A stretch of 64,000 nt of DNA from Halocalculus aciditolerans (GCF_014647475.1 NZ_BMPG01000001.1:1116001-1180000); one strand, 5' to 3'. Positions 21,597 to 29,989 are shown, counted from the first letter of the stretch. A program made the numbers and translations. The notes: generated by a model from the letters alone, not told the origin.

Positions 21597-22288
21597 TGCA
21601 CGCTGCGCTCCTCCACATCCTCCACGGCGATCCGGATGTCACCGAGCTCCCGAACCGTCTCGGGAACGGACTCCCTGGCGCGACCGCGGGGCAGACACGC
21701 TACCTCGACGGCCGCACCATCAACTACGGTGTGCTCGCCGGCGAGATCACCGACGAGAAGGACGTCCCCGTCGTCGGCAGCGAGGACATCCACACCGAGC
21801 GCGACGAGGTTACTCGCCGCGTTAAGGCATCGTACCACGCCGACCTCGAAGCTGGTTGGGCTGGTGCGGACTCCAGCGACGGGACGCGCCTTCTTGCTGA
21901 CTACCTCATCAGTAGCGCGGGCGTCATCCCCAAGGACTCCGAGATTCGACTCGACGAGTTCGTCGGCGATCTCACCGAATCAGCGCGCGTCAACGGTGTC
22001 GTCTACAGCCAGCCGATGGACGACGGCTACCCGGAGGACGCGGCCGGCTCCGCATGGCACGACGCCGTCGATACGGACGACATCCCCGCCGAAGGCGTGT
22101 CCGCGCTCGCGGTGACGTACAACTGGGATGGTCTCCTCGTGGATGCGATGCTCGCGAAGTCCGGCTACGTCGCGGTCTACTCGGACGCGTGGGCGACCGA
22201 AGCGTTCGCTCGCTGGGTCGCCGAAGAAGTCGAGCCATACCTCCAGTACGCGACAGACGACCAGCAGACCCTCGGAGGCGGTGAGTGA
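21596..22288 (+). CDS. Hypothetical protein
   Basis: 230 residues from ATG 21,596. N-terminus MHAALLHILHGDPDVTELPN; a central segment with IHTERDEVTRRVKASYHADL suggests helices; and a C-terminal segment YVAVYSDAWATEAFARWVAE. No catalytic motif or cysteine cluster found. Part of the coupled early series upstream of the zinc-ribbon genes. Confidence 0.5.
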   Translation: MHAALLHILHGDPDVTELPNRLGNGLPGATAGQTRYLDGRTINYGVLAGEITDEKDVPVVGSEDIHTERDEVTRRVKASYHADLEAGWAGADSSDGTRLLADYLISSAGVIPKDSEIRLDEFVGDLTESARVNGVVYSQPMDDGYPEDAAGSAWHDAVDTDDIPAEGVSALAVTYNWDGLLVDAMLAKSGYVAVYSDAWATEAFARWVAEEVEPYLQYATDDQQTLGGGE

Positions 22289-22758
22289 TGGCAGCCTCGA
22301 AACAGTCCGACGGCGGGCGGCCACCGGTGTCGAAGCTCCTCAAGCACAACCACATCGTCGTGTGCGCGGCCAGTCGGAACGGAACGACCGCGCACCTCCG
22401 CGACCACAGCGACCCCGACCCGGACGCGGTACTCTGCAATCTGTCCATCGCCGACGCGACCCGGGCGCACGCAGGACGGACTGATCGCCCGCTCTGCAGT
22501 AACTGCGCTCGCGCGAAGGGGCTCGACGCGATGACGGGCCGCCCTATCGATATCGACCGGATGGACCTCGACGCCGTCCTGCTCTCGACGTCGCGCACGG
22601 GAGTCGTCCACCGCCTCCACCCAGACTCGACTCCAGAGGACCCGGAGGCCTACTGCAAGGGCGACCACGGCGCGGCCGCTTCATCCTGGCGCGTCAAGGC
22701 CCCCGAGCACACCATCTTCCACGACGACTGCCGGTTCTGCTTCGGGGGTCGGCCATGA
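22288..22758 (+). CDS. Cysteine-rich hypothetical protein
   Basis: 156 residues from ATG 22,288 (GTGATG junction). Cysteines occur near residues 25, 48, 69 and 72 (CSNC), and near 123, 149 and 152 (CRFC), enough for two zinc sites. The sequence includes HNHIVVCAASRNGTTAHLRD and a repeated motif pattern (HLRDHSDPDPDAVLCN; HRLHPDSTPEDPEAYCK) suggesting an internal duplication. Function unknown. Confidence 0.55.
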   Translation: MAASKQSDGGRPPVSKLLKHNHIVVCAASRNGTTAHLRDHSDPDPDAVLCNLSIADATRAHAGRTDRPLCSNCARAKGLDAMTGRPIDIDRMDLDAVLLSTSRTGVVHRLHPDSTPEDPEAYCKGDHGAAASSWRVKAPEHTIFHDDCRFCFGGRP

Positions 22759-22934
22759 CGACGACCGATATCTCGACCCAGCTCCGGCAGGCGATGCCGG
22801 CCGCTGAGTGCGAGCACTGTGGAGCGCACATCATGTCGGGTCTCGGCATCGCGACGGCCCGCGGCTCGACGGACGGCCGCTACTGTGGGCGTCGCTGCCT
22901 CCGCCGTGCGGTCCAGGAGGCTGGCGATGAGTGA
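22755..22934 (+). CDS. Tiny zinc-finger protein
   Basis: 59 residues starting inside the previous stop (ATGA). Cysteines 17 and 20 (CEHC) and 45 and 49 (CGRRC) form a probable zinc site; the first 14 residues are a helix. It resembles a single zinc ribbon of the kind found in small haloarchaeal proteins. Below the usual length cut-off for automated gene finders. Confidence 0.55.
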   Translation: MTTTDISTQLRQAMPAAECEHCGAHIMSGLGIATARGSTDGRYCGRRCLRRAVQEAGDE

Positions 22935-23169
22935 GCAGCGTCCCTCCTCGGACGACATCCTCGTCTGCCCTGACTGTGAGAGCAGTCAAATCAATCGGCT
23001 GAACAATCGCGGCCGTGACACGGGAAGCACGTCGAACTGGGTTTGCCGCTGCGGCGCTCGATTCGACGACGCTCACCGTCGCCAGCGAAAGCAAGGTGGA
23101 GACTCGTTGAAGGGGCTCGCTCGCCGTCTCGCGGACGCCGACCCGTCGGAGGTGAGCGAGGGTGTCTGA
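22927..23169 (+). CDS. Zinc ribbon protein
   Basis: 80 residues from ATG 22,927 inside the previous gene's end. CPDC at 14-17 and CRCG near 40-43 make a classic zinc ribbon separated by about 22 residues. The C-terminal half is helical (DSLKGLARRLADADPSEVSE). Overlaps the next GTG start. Confidence 0.6.
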   Translation: MSEQRPSSDDILVCPDCESSQINRLNNRGRDTGSTSNWVCRCGARFDDAHRRQRKQGGDSLKGLARRLADADPSEVSEGV

Positions 23170-23449
23170 CCGCATCTACGTCACGACCAGCTCGTACACG
23201 TCGGCGTCCTCAAAAGTCTACCACACGGACCCGGCGTGCCGGTACGTCGAGCGTGCCGAGCGCTGCCGTGTCGTCGACGTCGAGGACGAGCCCGAGATCG
23301 TGGACGTCATCACGTCCGACCGAGACCACTGCTCGGTCTGCGCGGGCGACGACTCGCGCGCCGGCATCGAGCAGGACTTCTCCGCGTTCCAAACCGCGCT
23401 CGAAATCGGCCAGGAACGCTCCGCGGCCCAGCGGGGTGGTGGTCAGTGA
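23162..23449 (+). CDS. Small cysteine-containing protein
   Basis: 95 residues from GTG 23,162, overlapping the preceding gene by 8 nt. VYHTDPACRYVERAERC followed by CSVC near residue 58-61 resembles the 'VHkdpaC..v' zinc-binding module of other small halophilic proteins. The C-terminal 30 residues are helical. Its stop TGA is immediately joined to the next ATG. Confidence 0.55.
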   Translation: MSDRIYVTTSSYTSASSKVYHTDPACRYVERAERCRVVDVEDEPEIVDVITSDRDHCSVCAGDDSRAGIEQDFSAFQTALEIGQERSAAQRGGGQ

Positions 23450-23733
23450 TGGTCGCCGATCCGAACGCCTACCGCGACCAGGACGGGCAGATGCTCCACC
23501 CGCACGCCCGCCGGCGCTGGGACGAGCGTCTCCCCGAGGAGTGGAAGGGCGAGAACGTCCGTGGCGCGTGGGCCGACGGCATCCCCGTCGACGCGCCGTG
23601 GTTTGACGGCTACTGCCGACTCCATAAACCAAGTGGCGCGATACTTATCGCGCGCCTCGGCCTCATCACGACGGTCATTCCGATCTGGCATCGCACCGCC
23701 GACGAACAACAGCACATCCGGAGGCAGCTATGA
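23449..23733 (+). CDS. Hypothetical protein
   Basis: 94 residues: MVADPNAYRDQDGQMLHPHA, RRRWDERLPEEWKGENVRGA, and a beta-rich end PSGAILIARLGLITTVIPIW. No recognised motif. Penultimate gene of the early operon. Confidence 0.5.
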   Translation: MVADPNAYRDQDGQMLHPHARRRWDERLPEEWKGENVRGAWADGIPVDAPWFDGYCRLHKPSGAILIARLGLITTVIPIWHRTADEQQHIRRQL

Positions 23734-23897
23734 GCACCACGAAACAACCAGAGGAGGCGGAGAGCACCGGCGACGTCCCGGATTGGGTCCGCAAGGACGC
23801 CGGGAAGATTCGGGAGCTCGCCGAGAGCGATATCGAGTCCGCGTGGGTCTACGAGCGGATCGTCGCGACCTACTCACTCGACGAGGGGGACTGCTGA
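23730..23897 (+). CDS. Small hypothetical protein, last early gene
   Basis: 55 residues from ATG 23,730 (ATGA overlap): MSTTKQPEEAESTGDVPDWV, KDAGKIRELAESDIESAWVY, ERIVATYSLDEGDC. Helical and acidic. Its last 28 bases overlap the convergent integrase gene, so transcripts can oppose. Confidence 0.5.
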   Translation: MSTTKQPEEAESTGDVPDWVRKDAGKIRELAESDIESAWVYERIVATYSLDEGDC

Positions 23898-25141
23898 ATA
23901 TGGCGCGCGTCGATATTCAGCTCCTGGGCGACGCGAACCGCGAGGTCCTGCGCGGCCTCGTCTTCGAGCGTCGGGATGTCCGCCGTGACGTCTCCGACAG
24001 CCTCCTGCTGGAGGTTCCGCGTCTCGGGAGTCGCCGGCTGCCCACACCGCGGACAGTACTCGTGGTGGGGAGCGAGCGTCTCCTTACAATTCCCGCACGG
24101 ATGCCGCTCGGAGTCGGGGCCGTCGTCGGACTCGATGATGCCGGCCGCGGCGAAGATGTCGTCGTTATGCTGGGCGCTGGAGATATGCTCGTAGTTACTC
24201 CACATCGAGGAGTCGATGGTCCAGCAGACGCGATGCTCGATCTGACTGCGCGTGTACCCCTCCCGGCTCATCCGCGTGATAGCGGAGTGCCGGAAGTTGT
24301 GGGGGTTGACGGGCTTGTCGACGCCGCCGAGTTCGGCGGCTCGCGTGAGCTGCTCGTTGATCGTCGTCGGCCCCGGAGCGCCGTCGTCGTCCTCAGTCGG
24401 CCGGTAGCCATGCCCGGGAATCTTGTGGAAGAACGCGACGTCCGAGTCATCGGGGCGCGGATGCGTCGACTGCAGGTACGTCCGGAGGACGGCCGGCGAG
24501 TCGATCAGGGGGTAGTCCTTGATGTCGGCTCCCTTCAGCCCGCTCGCGTTCGGGTTCGGTCGGAAGGTCGCCGCGTCTCCCTCCAGATCGACGTCGCGTA
24601 CGCGGAGGCTCGCCGCCAGAGAGATCCGCATCCCGGTGTCAGCGAGGAACTCGATGAGCGCGACGTCCCGGAGGTTGTTCGCGCCGTCGCGGAGTGCCTT
24701 GATGTCCTCGGACGTGAGGATATCCTCCTCGGAGACGGTCGAGCCACTGACCCGGATCGGCTCGTAGTCGTCCAGCCAGTCAGTGCCTTCGCCCCCGTCT
24801 CGAATCGTCTTGAGGAAGATGCGGATGACCTTCTGGCGGTTCCGCGCCGTCGAGTCCGCGACACCGCCGCCACCATGCCCGAGGTCTGGGTCGTGGCGAA
24901 TCTGGAACGTGAAGTCGTCGAGGTCGAACTTGTCGAACTCACTGATGGGCTTCGTCGCGACGCTACTCGCGAGGCGGAGCTCGGAGAGGTACTCGGCGAG
25001 CGTCGACGTCTCGATGCGACCGTCCTTCGCGGCGATGAACCGGCGGACGGCGGGTTGGTCCTCCGGTTGGTACTGGTCGATCTTATCGATCTCGCGTCTG
25101 AGCCTCCCCTCGAAGTCCTGAAAGTCGTCGATGCCGACCAT
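23870..25141 (-). CDS. Tyrosine recombinase/integrase with C-terminal zinc ribbon
   Basis: 423 residues from ATG 25,141, chosen because the minus-strand TATA-like TTTACAAG at 25,163-25,170 gives a leaderless start exactly there, although the frame is open further up. SAM-like core-binding domain about 30-130. Catalytic arginine R172 (ADTGMRISL), H281 and R284 (HNFRH), and nucleophile Y317 (WSNYEH). After the catalytic domain a zinc ribbon C349, C352, C363, C366 (CGNC..CPRC) is unusual relative to bacterial integrases but common in haloarchaea. It integrates/excises the provirus; the C-terminal end overlaps the convergent early gene. Confidence 0.85.
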   Translation of the reverse strand: MVGIDDFQDFEGRLRREIDKIDQYQPEDQPAVRRFIAAKDGRIETSTLAEYLSELRLASSVATKPISEFDKFDLDDFTFQIRHDPDLGHGGGGVADSTARNRQKVIRIFLKTIRDGGEGTDWLDDYEPIRVSGSTVSEEDILTSEDIKALRDGANNLRDVALIEFLADTGMRISLAASLRVRDVDLEGDAATFRPNPNASGLKGADIKDYPLIDSPAVLRTYLQSTHPRPDDSDVAFFHKIPGHGYRPTEDDDGAPGPTTINEQLTRAAELGGVDKPVNPHNFRHSAITRMSREGYTRSQIEHRVCWTIDSSMWSNYEHISSAQHNDDIFAAAGIIESDDGPDSERHPCGNCKETLAPHHEYCPRCGQPATPETRNLQQEAVGDVTADIPTLEDEAAQDLAVRVAQELNIDARHIQQSPSSSE

Positions 25142-25162
25142 ACCCACCCCACGACCGGTGGG

Positions 25163-25170
25163 CTTGTAAA
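25163..25170 (-). promoter_or_regulatory. Integrase TATA box
   Basis: TTTACAAG reading on the minus strand, centred about 26 nt before the integrase ATG at 25,141. No untranslated leader is expected. No operator-like palindrome is obvious around it. Confidence 0.5.
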
Positions 25171-25175
25171 CCTGA

Positions 25176-25376
25176 GCCGGAAAAAACGCCCGGGATTCAA
25201 CGGCGAACCTCTCCGCCACCTCGCCGCGACCGTTCGCCGTCCCCGCCTCCGACGCCCTGCGACCGCTCGTCGTCTCCGCCCCGCGACCGTCCGCGCTCGC
25301 GTTCGGTGCGGCCGTCGTCGCGCTCGGCGTCGACCTGCCGGTGACACAACCACTATTCGTCTCCGCCGAGCAGTAG
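25176..25376 (+). pseudogene. Host gene 3' remnant at provirus right end
   Basis: A frame open from 25,176 to the TAG at 25,374-25,376 with strong G/C preference at third codon positions but no start codon: the peptide ends SALAFGAAVVALGVDLPVTQ-PLFVSAEQ. Directly upstream of it is the integrase promoter, so the simplest reading is that integration split a host gene and left this 66-codon end. I see no tRNA fragment here. The family of the host protein is not recognisable from so little sequence. Confidence 0.45.
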
Positions 25377-25422
25377 CCGCCATGCGCGCACCCCACTCAC
25401 GCGTGAGCGCGGAGGCGCGGCC

Positions 25423-26382
25423 GTGAGCGTCACCGGCGCGTTCACGGAGGCCATCCTCCCCATCGTCGCCATCGCCGCCGTCGGCTACGTCATCGGCGAG
25501 CGAACGAACCTCCGCATCGAGCCGCTCAACACGATCGCTCTCCAGTTCTTCCTGCCCGCGCTCGTCTTCTACGGCATCGCCACGACCGCGCTCACCGGCA
25601 GCACCGCGGTCGTCTTCGTCCTCGCCGTCGTCGCCTACCTCGCCGTCACGATGGGGCTCGCGTTCGCCGGCACGCGCCTCCTCGACGTTCCGGACTCCCT
25701 GCGCTCCGGCACCGTGCTCGCGAGCGCGTTCCCGAACTCGGGGTTCGTCGGCATCCCCCTCACCGGCTTCCTCTTCGGCGACTTCGGCCGCACCGTCGCC
25801 ACCATCTTCCTCACCGTGCAGAGCGTCGTCCTCTACACGCTCGGCGTCTACGTCGTCTCCGCGGACGCCGACGAGACCGCGGGCGCGGCGAGCGCCGTCC
25901 GCGAAGTCTTCCGCCTCCCGCTCGTCTACGCCGTCCTCCTCGCCGTCGCCCTCCGCGTCCTCGGTCTCGTCCCGCCCGTCGACGGCACGGCCATGACGAC
26001 GATCGACATGGTCGGCTCCGCGGCCGTCCCGCTGATGCTCACCGTCGTCGGCATCCAGCTCTCGAACGTCGACCTCAGCGTCCTCCGCGGCGTCGCCTTC
26101 CCGACCGCGACGAAACTCGTCGTCGCGCCGCTCGTCGGCGTCGGTATCGCGCTCGCCGCCGGGTTCGCCGACCCCCGAATCAGTAACACGTTCGTCCTCG
26201 AATGCGCCACGCCCGCCGCCGTCACCCCGCTCGCAATCGTCATCGCGTACAGCGACAGCACGCCCGACGACGCCGTCTCCACCGCGGACTACATGTCCTC
26301 GGTCATCTTCGTCACGACCGTGCTCAGCGTCGCGACGCTCACCGCGCTCGTCGTCGCCATCCAGTCCGGCCTCCTCTTCTAA
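25423..26382 (+). CDS. AEC-family transporter
   Basis: 319 residues from GTG 25,423. Ten hydrophobic segments: an N-terminal half (FTEAILPIVAIAAVGYVIGE) and C-terminal half with conserved polar breaks such as ASAFPNSGFVGIPLTGFLFG and ECATPAAVTPLAIVIAY, the N-x-G/F-x-G motifs of the auxin efflux carrier family. Members export small organic anions; the substrate is not predictable here. First host gene to the right of the provirus; a 14-codon ORF (25,382-25,426) overlaps its start. Confidence 0.8.
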   Translation: MSVTGAFTEAILPIVAIAAVGYVIGERTNLRIEPLNTIALQFFLPALVFYGIATTALTGSTAVVFVLAVVAYLAVTMGLAFAGTRLLDVPDSLRSGTVLASAFPNSGFVGIPLTGFLFGDFGRTVATIFLTVQSVVLYTLGVYVVSADADETAGAASAVREVFRLPLVYAVLLAVALRVLGLVPPVDGTAMTTIDMVGSAAVPLMLTVVGIQLSNVDLSVLRGVAFPTATKLVVAPLVGVGIALAAGFADPRISNTFVLECATPAAVTPLAIVIAYSDSTPDDAVSTADYMSSVIFVTTVLSVATLTALVVAIQSGLLF

Positions 26383-26400
26383 CGCGGACGATTCGACCGG

Positions 26401-27141
26401 CTACGTTCGGACGTGCGTACCGGCGGCTTCGCCGGCGAGGAACGCGTCGAGGTCGCCGGGGCCGAAGATGTAGGAGTCCGAGTCGAGCGCGAGGAGCGTC
26501 TCGACTTTCGCCGCCATCCCGCCCGTCACGTCCGTCGATTCGCTCTCGCCGAGCGCGTCCGCGACCTCCTCGTACGCCGTGATCTCCGGGACGACGTCGC
26601 CGTCGTCGTCGAGCACGCCCGGCACGGTCGAGCAGAGGCCGATGCGGGACGCGCCGAGGTTCCCCGCGAGCGCGACGATGATTTCGTCGCCGGAGAGGAT
26701 GGTCGCGCCGGCGTCGTCGTGCGTCACGACGTCGCCGTGGAGCACGGGCACCCAGCCCTGGTCGAGCATCGCCGCGAGCTGCGTCGTCGGGTGGACGAGG
26801 TGGCCGTCGTCCGAGCGATACGCCGCCGAGAACGGGTGGACTGGCACGGCGGGAACGCCCTCGTCGGCGAGCGCGTCGACGACGGCGTCGTTCAGCTCGC
26901 ACATCGCGCCGTGGATGTCCCGCACCGCCCCCGCGTCCGTGCTCCCGTCAGTTCGAGAGACGCCGTGCGCGCTCGCGTGGTGGTGGCCGAAACTCCCGCC
27001 GCCGTGCACGACGACGAGCCGGTCGAAGTCGACGGCTCCGAGGCTCGCCGCCGCCGCTTCGAGCGCGTCCTCGTCCACGGTCTCTGGTTCGTCCTTGTCC
27101 GTGATGACGCTCCCGCCGAGCTTCAAGAGGAGCGTCGTCAC
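26401..27141 (-). CDS. ipk: Isopentenyl phosphate kinase
   Basis: 246 residues from GTG 27,141. N-terminal KLGGSVITDK and HGGGSFGHHHA carry the glycine loop and the His that distinguishes isopentenyl phosphate kinases from other amino-acid kinase family members; STDVTGGMAAKVETLL is the C-terminal nucleotide motif. It phosphorylates isopentenyl phosphate to isopentenyl diphosphate in the archaeal mevalonate branch. It overlaps the mevalonate kinase stop by four bases, forming an operon. Confidence 0.9.
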   Translation of the reverse strand: MTTLLLKLGGSVITDKDEPETVDEDALEAAAASLGAVDFDRLVVVHGGGSFGHHHASAHGVSRTDGSTDAGAVRDIHGAMCELNDAVVDALADEGVPAVPVHPFSAAYRSDDGHLVHPTTQLAAMLDQGWVPVLHGDVVTHDDAGATILSGDEIIVALAGNLGASRIGLCSTVPGVLDDDGDVVPEITAYEEVADALGESESTDVTGGMAAKVETLLALDSDSYIFGPGDLDAFLAGEAAGTHVRT

Positions 27142-28133
27142 GACGCGTCCTCCCGGCGGACGCCGTCGGTGGCGAGCGCCGCGCGGAACGACCGCTCGCA
27201 GCCCGGCGTCAGCCCGAGCGCCGTGAGAGCGTCGCCGTCCTCGTCGAGCGCGACGATGCAGCCGCCGCCGCCCGCGCCCGTCAGCTTCGCGCCCTGTGCG
27301 CCCGCGTCCCGCGCCGCCCACACCATCGTGTCGAGCGAGCGCGCCGACACGCCGAGCGCCGACAGGAGGCCGTGGTTGAAATCCATCAGTCGGCCGAGCT
27401 CCTCGACGTCGCCGTCGGCGAGCGCCTCCTCGCCCCGCCGCACGAGGTCGCCGATTGCTTCGACCGTGTCCGCCGCGAAATCGTACTCCTCGCGGAGCCC
27501 GCGCACGCCCGAGACGAGCGCGCCCGTGTCGTGACTCGTCCCGTCGTACCCGACGACGAACGGGAGTGCGGGCGCGTCCAGCGTCCGGCAGTCCCCGCCC
27601 TCCACGCGCACCGCGCCGCCCATCGCCGAGCAGAACGTGTCCGCCCGCGACGCCTGCCCCTCCTGCACCTCGTGTTCGACCGCGTACGCGCGCTCTGCGA
27701 CCTCTCGCGCGTCCAGTTCGACGCCGAGCGCGCGCGTCGCCGCGTCGATACCCGCCACCACGACCGCCGCGCTCGACCCGAGCCCCGCGCCCAGCGGGAT
27801 GTCGCTCTCGATCTCGACGTCGAACCCCGCGTCCGGCCGCCCGGCCGCGTCTCGCGCCTGCTCGACCGCCGCGTCCACGTACCCCATCGCCGCCTCGATG
27901 AGCGGCGTCGGCACGTCCACGTCCGGCTTCCCGCCGTCCGACCCCGCGTACTCCACGGTGAACCCGTCCAGCGAGAGGTCGCTCGAACTCACCCGCAGGC
28001 GGTCGTCGCCGCGTTCCGACACCGTCACCGTCGCGCGGCGCTCTATCGCGCAGGGAACCGCCGGCTCCCCGTACACGACCGCGTGCTCGCCGAAGAGGTA
28101 GACCTTCCCCGGCGCGCTCGACGTACTCGACAT
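27138..28133 (-). CDS. mvk: Mevalonate kinase
   Basis: 331 residues from ATG at 28,133 (MSSTSSAPGKVYLFGEHAVV), seven residues inside the longest frame. GHMP kinase motifs are present: motif 1 APGKVYLFGEHAVVYG, motif 2 DIPLGAGLGSSAAVVVAGID, and motif 3 GAKLTGAGGGGCIVAL. It converts mevalonate to 5-phosphomevalonate for archaeal lipid synthesis. Pairs with ipk downstream. Confidence 0.92.
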   Translation of the reverse strand: MSSTSSAPGKVYLFGEHAVVYGEPAVPCAIERRATVTVSERGDDRLRVSSSDLSLDGFTVEYAGSDGGKPDVDVPTPLIEAAMGYVDAAVEQARDAAGRPDAGFDVEIESDIPLGAGLGSSAAVVVAGIDAATRALGVELDAREVAERAYAVEHEVQEGQASRADTFCSAMGGAVRVEGGDCRTLDAPALPFVVGYDGTSHDTGALVSGVRGLREEYDFAADTVEAIGDLVRRGEEALADGDVEELGRLMDFNHGLLSALGVSARSLDTMVWAARDAGAQGAKLTGAGGGGCIVALDEDGDALTALGLTPGCERSFRAALATDGVRREDAS

Positions 28134-28209
28134 ACCCGCATAGACGGACGCCACCGCCTTTCAGTGTTGTCTCTTTCACTGTGCGAGCGACCGACGTCAC
28201 ATCTCGCGG

Positions 28210-28887
28210 TCAGACCGGCGTCGAAGCCGACAGAGTCGCACCGGAGAAGAGCAACCGGATCCGTCCGAGCCACGGGAGGCGGAGCTCCGCGGTTCCGCGA
28301 ACCCACGACGGCCTCACCGGAGAGCTGATGCCGTCGGCCTGGTCGTAGTAGCCGTTGTGGTCGCCCTTCGTGATGAAGCCGGCGTGTGGCGCGGGACAGT
28401 ACGTGAGCTCCGAGCAGTTGCGCGCGCCCTCCACGTACCGCGCGTCGGCCTCGTCGTACCAGTTCTCGCCGTCGTTCACCCAGAACCGAGCGCGGTGTAT
28501 CACCGGCGTCGTTCGACTCCTGCCGTCGCGCTCGTATACCACGACGTCCCCGTATTCGTGGAACGTCCGGTAATCCGCTCGCTCTCCCACCCGATAGGTG
28601 ACGACGCCGGTGTCGCCGTACGCCGAATCCGGGCTGAACCGGTGTTCCTCGGTGACGAAGACGAGGTCGCCCTTCTGGATATGTGGCTGCATGCTTCCTG
28701 ATTCGACGGCGACGAGCGGCGGCCAGAGCCCACTCACCCCGAAGAGCAGGAGGCCGACGACGGCGACGACGAGCGCACTCGAGAGGACCTCGCGAGCGAA
28801 CACGACGACCCCGTGGTCGGAGCGGTATACCCGTTCGACGGCGGCGGCGATTCGGCGGAGCAGACCGGGGCTATTCGGACCAGTCAT
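28210..28887 (-). CDS. Type I signal peptidase (S26B, archaeal)
   Basis: 225 residues. One transmembrane segment at 33-52, then the catalytic Ser65 in VESGSMQPHIQKGD, His131 in PVIHRARFW (a His replaces the bacterial Lys), and Asp176 and Asp182 in KGDHNGYYDQADG. Removes signal peptides from Sec substrates at the outer face of the membrane. C-terminal hydrophobic stretch about 205-218 could be a second membrane contact. Confidence 0.85.
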   Translation of the reverse strand: MTGPNSPGLLRRIAAAVERVYRSDHGVVVFAREVLSSALVVAVVGLLLFGVSGLWPPLVAVESGSMQPHIQKGDLVFVTEEHRFSPDSAYGDTGVVTYRVGERADYRTFHEYGDVVVYERDGRSRTTPVIHRARFWVNDGENWYDEADARYVEGARNCSELTYCPAPHAGFITKGDHNGYYDQADGISSPVRPSWVRGTAELRLPWLGRIRLLFSGATLSASTPV

Positions 28888-29116
28888 GGTGGGAACTTCC
28901 CGGATTCGAGCGGCGACATCGACACGAGAAGCTATCCGCGAGTATTTACTTAATACGTGTCATCTCTGGGTCCGTCGTGCCACGCGTCCGGCCGCGCCCG
29001 CTGGAACGCCAGCGGCTCACGTCGCGCGCTCGAACGTCGGCGCTCCGACGCATCACCCTCTGCCGCCGTGCCACCGGCTTCGCGGGGGTTTTCCGCGTCG
29101 CCGCGCAAACTCAGCC

Positions 29117-29926
29117 ATGCCCGTCATCGACCACGTGCCGTTCGCCGCGAACGACCACGACGCCGCCGTGAAGCGCTTCGAGAACGCCGGGCTCCCGACG
29201 ACCTACGGCGGCCGTCACCCCGAGCAGGGCACGGAGATGTCGATGGTCGTCCTCCCCGACGGCTCCTACCTCGAGATTATCGCGCCCGCCGAGGACGCCG
29301 ACGACCCCGGCTACTGGCCGGACCACCTCGCCGCCGACGCCGGCCCCTGCGCGTGGTGCGTCGACTCCGGCAGCGTCCACGCCACCTGCCAGCGCGCCAT
29401 CACGCAGGACATCGAAGTCCACGGCCCGCTCCGCGGCACCCGCGACACCCCCGCCGGCGAGCGCGCCGAGTGGGATATGGCCTACCTCGGCCCGCGCGAC
29501 GACGGCCTCCTCCCGTTCACCATCGCCGACCGCACCCCCCGCGAGTTCCGCGTCCCCGACAGCGACCTCTACGGCGCGCCCATCTCCGGCATCTCCCACG
29601 TCGTCATCGCCGTCCCCGACCTCGACGCCGCTTCCCGAACGCTCACTCGCCTCTACCGCTTCCCCGAACCCCGCACCGGCCACGACGACTACTACGGCGA
29701 CCTCGCCGTCTTCCCCGGCGAGAACGTCGTCCTCGCCGAACCCGCCCGCGGCCCCCTCGACGACCGCGTCGACGCCTTCGGCGCGGTCCCCGCGACCGTC
29801 CTCCTCGGCGGCGACGTCGACGGCGCTCGCCACTCATACTCCCTCGGCGACGCGACGACCATCCTCGACTCCCGCGTCCGCTACGTCGACGGCTTCGACC
29901 GCGAACTCGCCGTCGTCGACCGCTAA
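29117..29926 (+). CDS. VOC-superfamily (glyoxalase-like) protein
   Basis: 269 residues from ATG 29,117 (MPVIDHVPFAANDHDAAVKR). Two tandem betaalphabetabetabeta halves: the first with IDHVPFAANDHDAAVKRFEN and MVVLPDGSYLEIIAPAEDAD, the second beginning SGISHVVIAVPDLDAASRTL. A DUF-type 'glyoxalase-like domain' protein in haloarchaea. Metal-binding residues would be H6 and E54-type positions but substrate is unknown. Confidence 0.75.
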   Translation: MPVIDHVPFAANDHDAAVKRFENAGLPTTYGGRHPEQGTEMSMVVLPDGSYLEIIAPAEDADDPGYWPDHLAADAGPCAWCVDSGSVHATCQRAITQDIEVHGPLRGTRDTPAGERAEWDMAYLGPRDDGLLPFTIADRTPREFRVPDSDLYGAPISGISHVVIAVPDLDAASRTLTRLYRFPEPRTGHDDYYGDLAVFPGENVVLAEPARGPLDDRVDAFGAVPATVLLGGDVDGARHSYSLGDATTILDSRVRYVDGFDRELAVVDR

Positions 29927-29989
29927 CCCGCGGCCCGCCGTCTCACGGACTAAGCCACGAGGCGACCGGCCGCGTCACATCCCGCTCTC

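Larger units (their letters stand above)
1..25175. mobile_element. Right-hand part of an integrated tailed halovirus (provirus)
   Basis: Plus-strand capsid, connector, tail tube, tail chaperone, tape-measure and tail-fibre genes are followed by an early/replication region and a minus-strand tyrosine integrase, which is the layout of a temperate tailed archaeal virus. Genes overlap by 1-4 nt over long runs and most early products are small. The left boundary lies outside the window. The right boundary is placed just beyond the integrase promoter, where a startless host-like reading frame begins. No terminase, portal or protease is visible here; they would lie to the left. Confidence 0.9.

Noticed and set aside
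25182-25215. Possible tRNA 3' fragment as attachment site (T-arm-like GTTGAATCC on the minus strand)
   Set aside because: The flanking bases do not pair into a five-base T stem and no acceptor sequence follows.
29643-29837. Arg/Gly-rich minus-strand ORF inside the VOC gene
   Set aside because: Antisense low-complexity product, no support.
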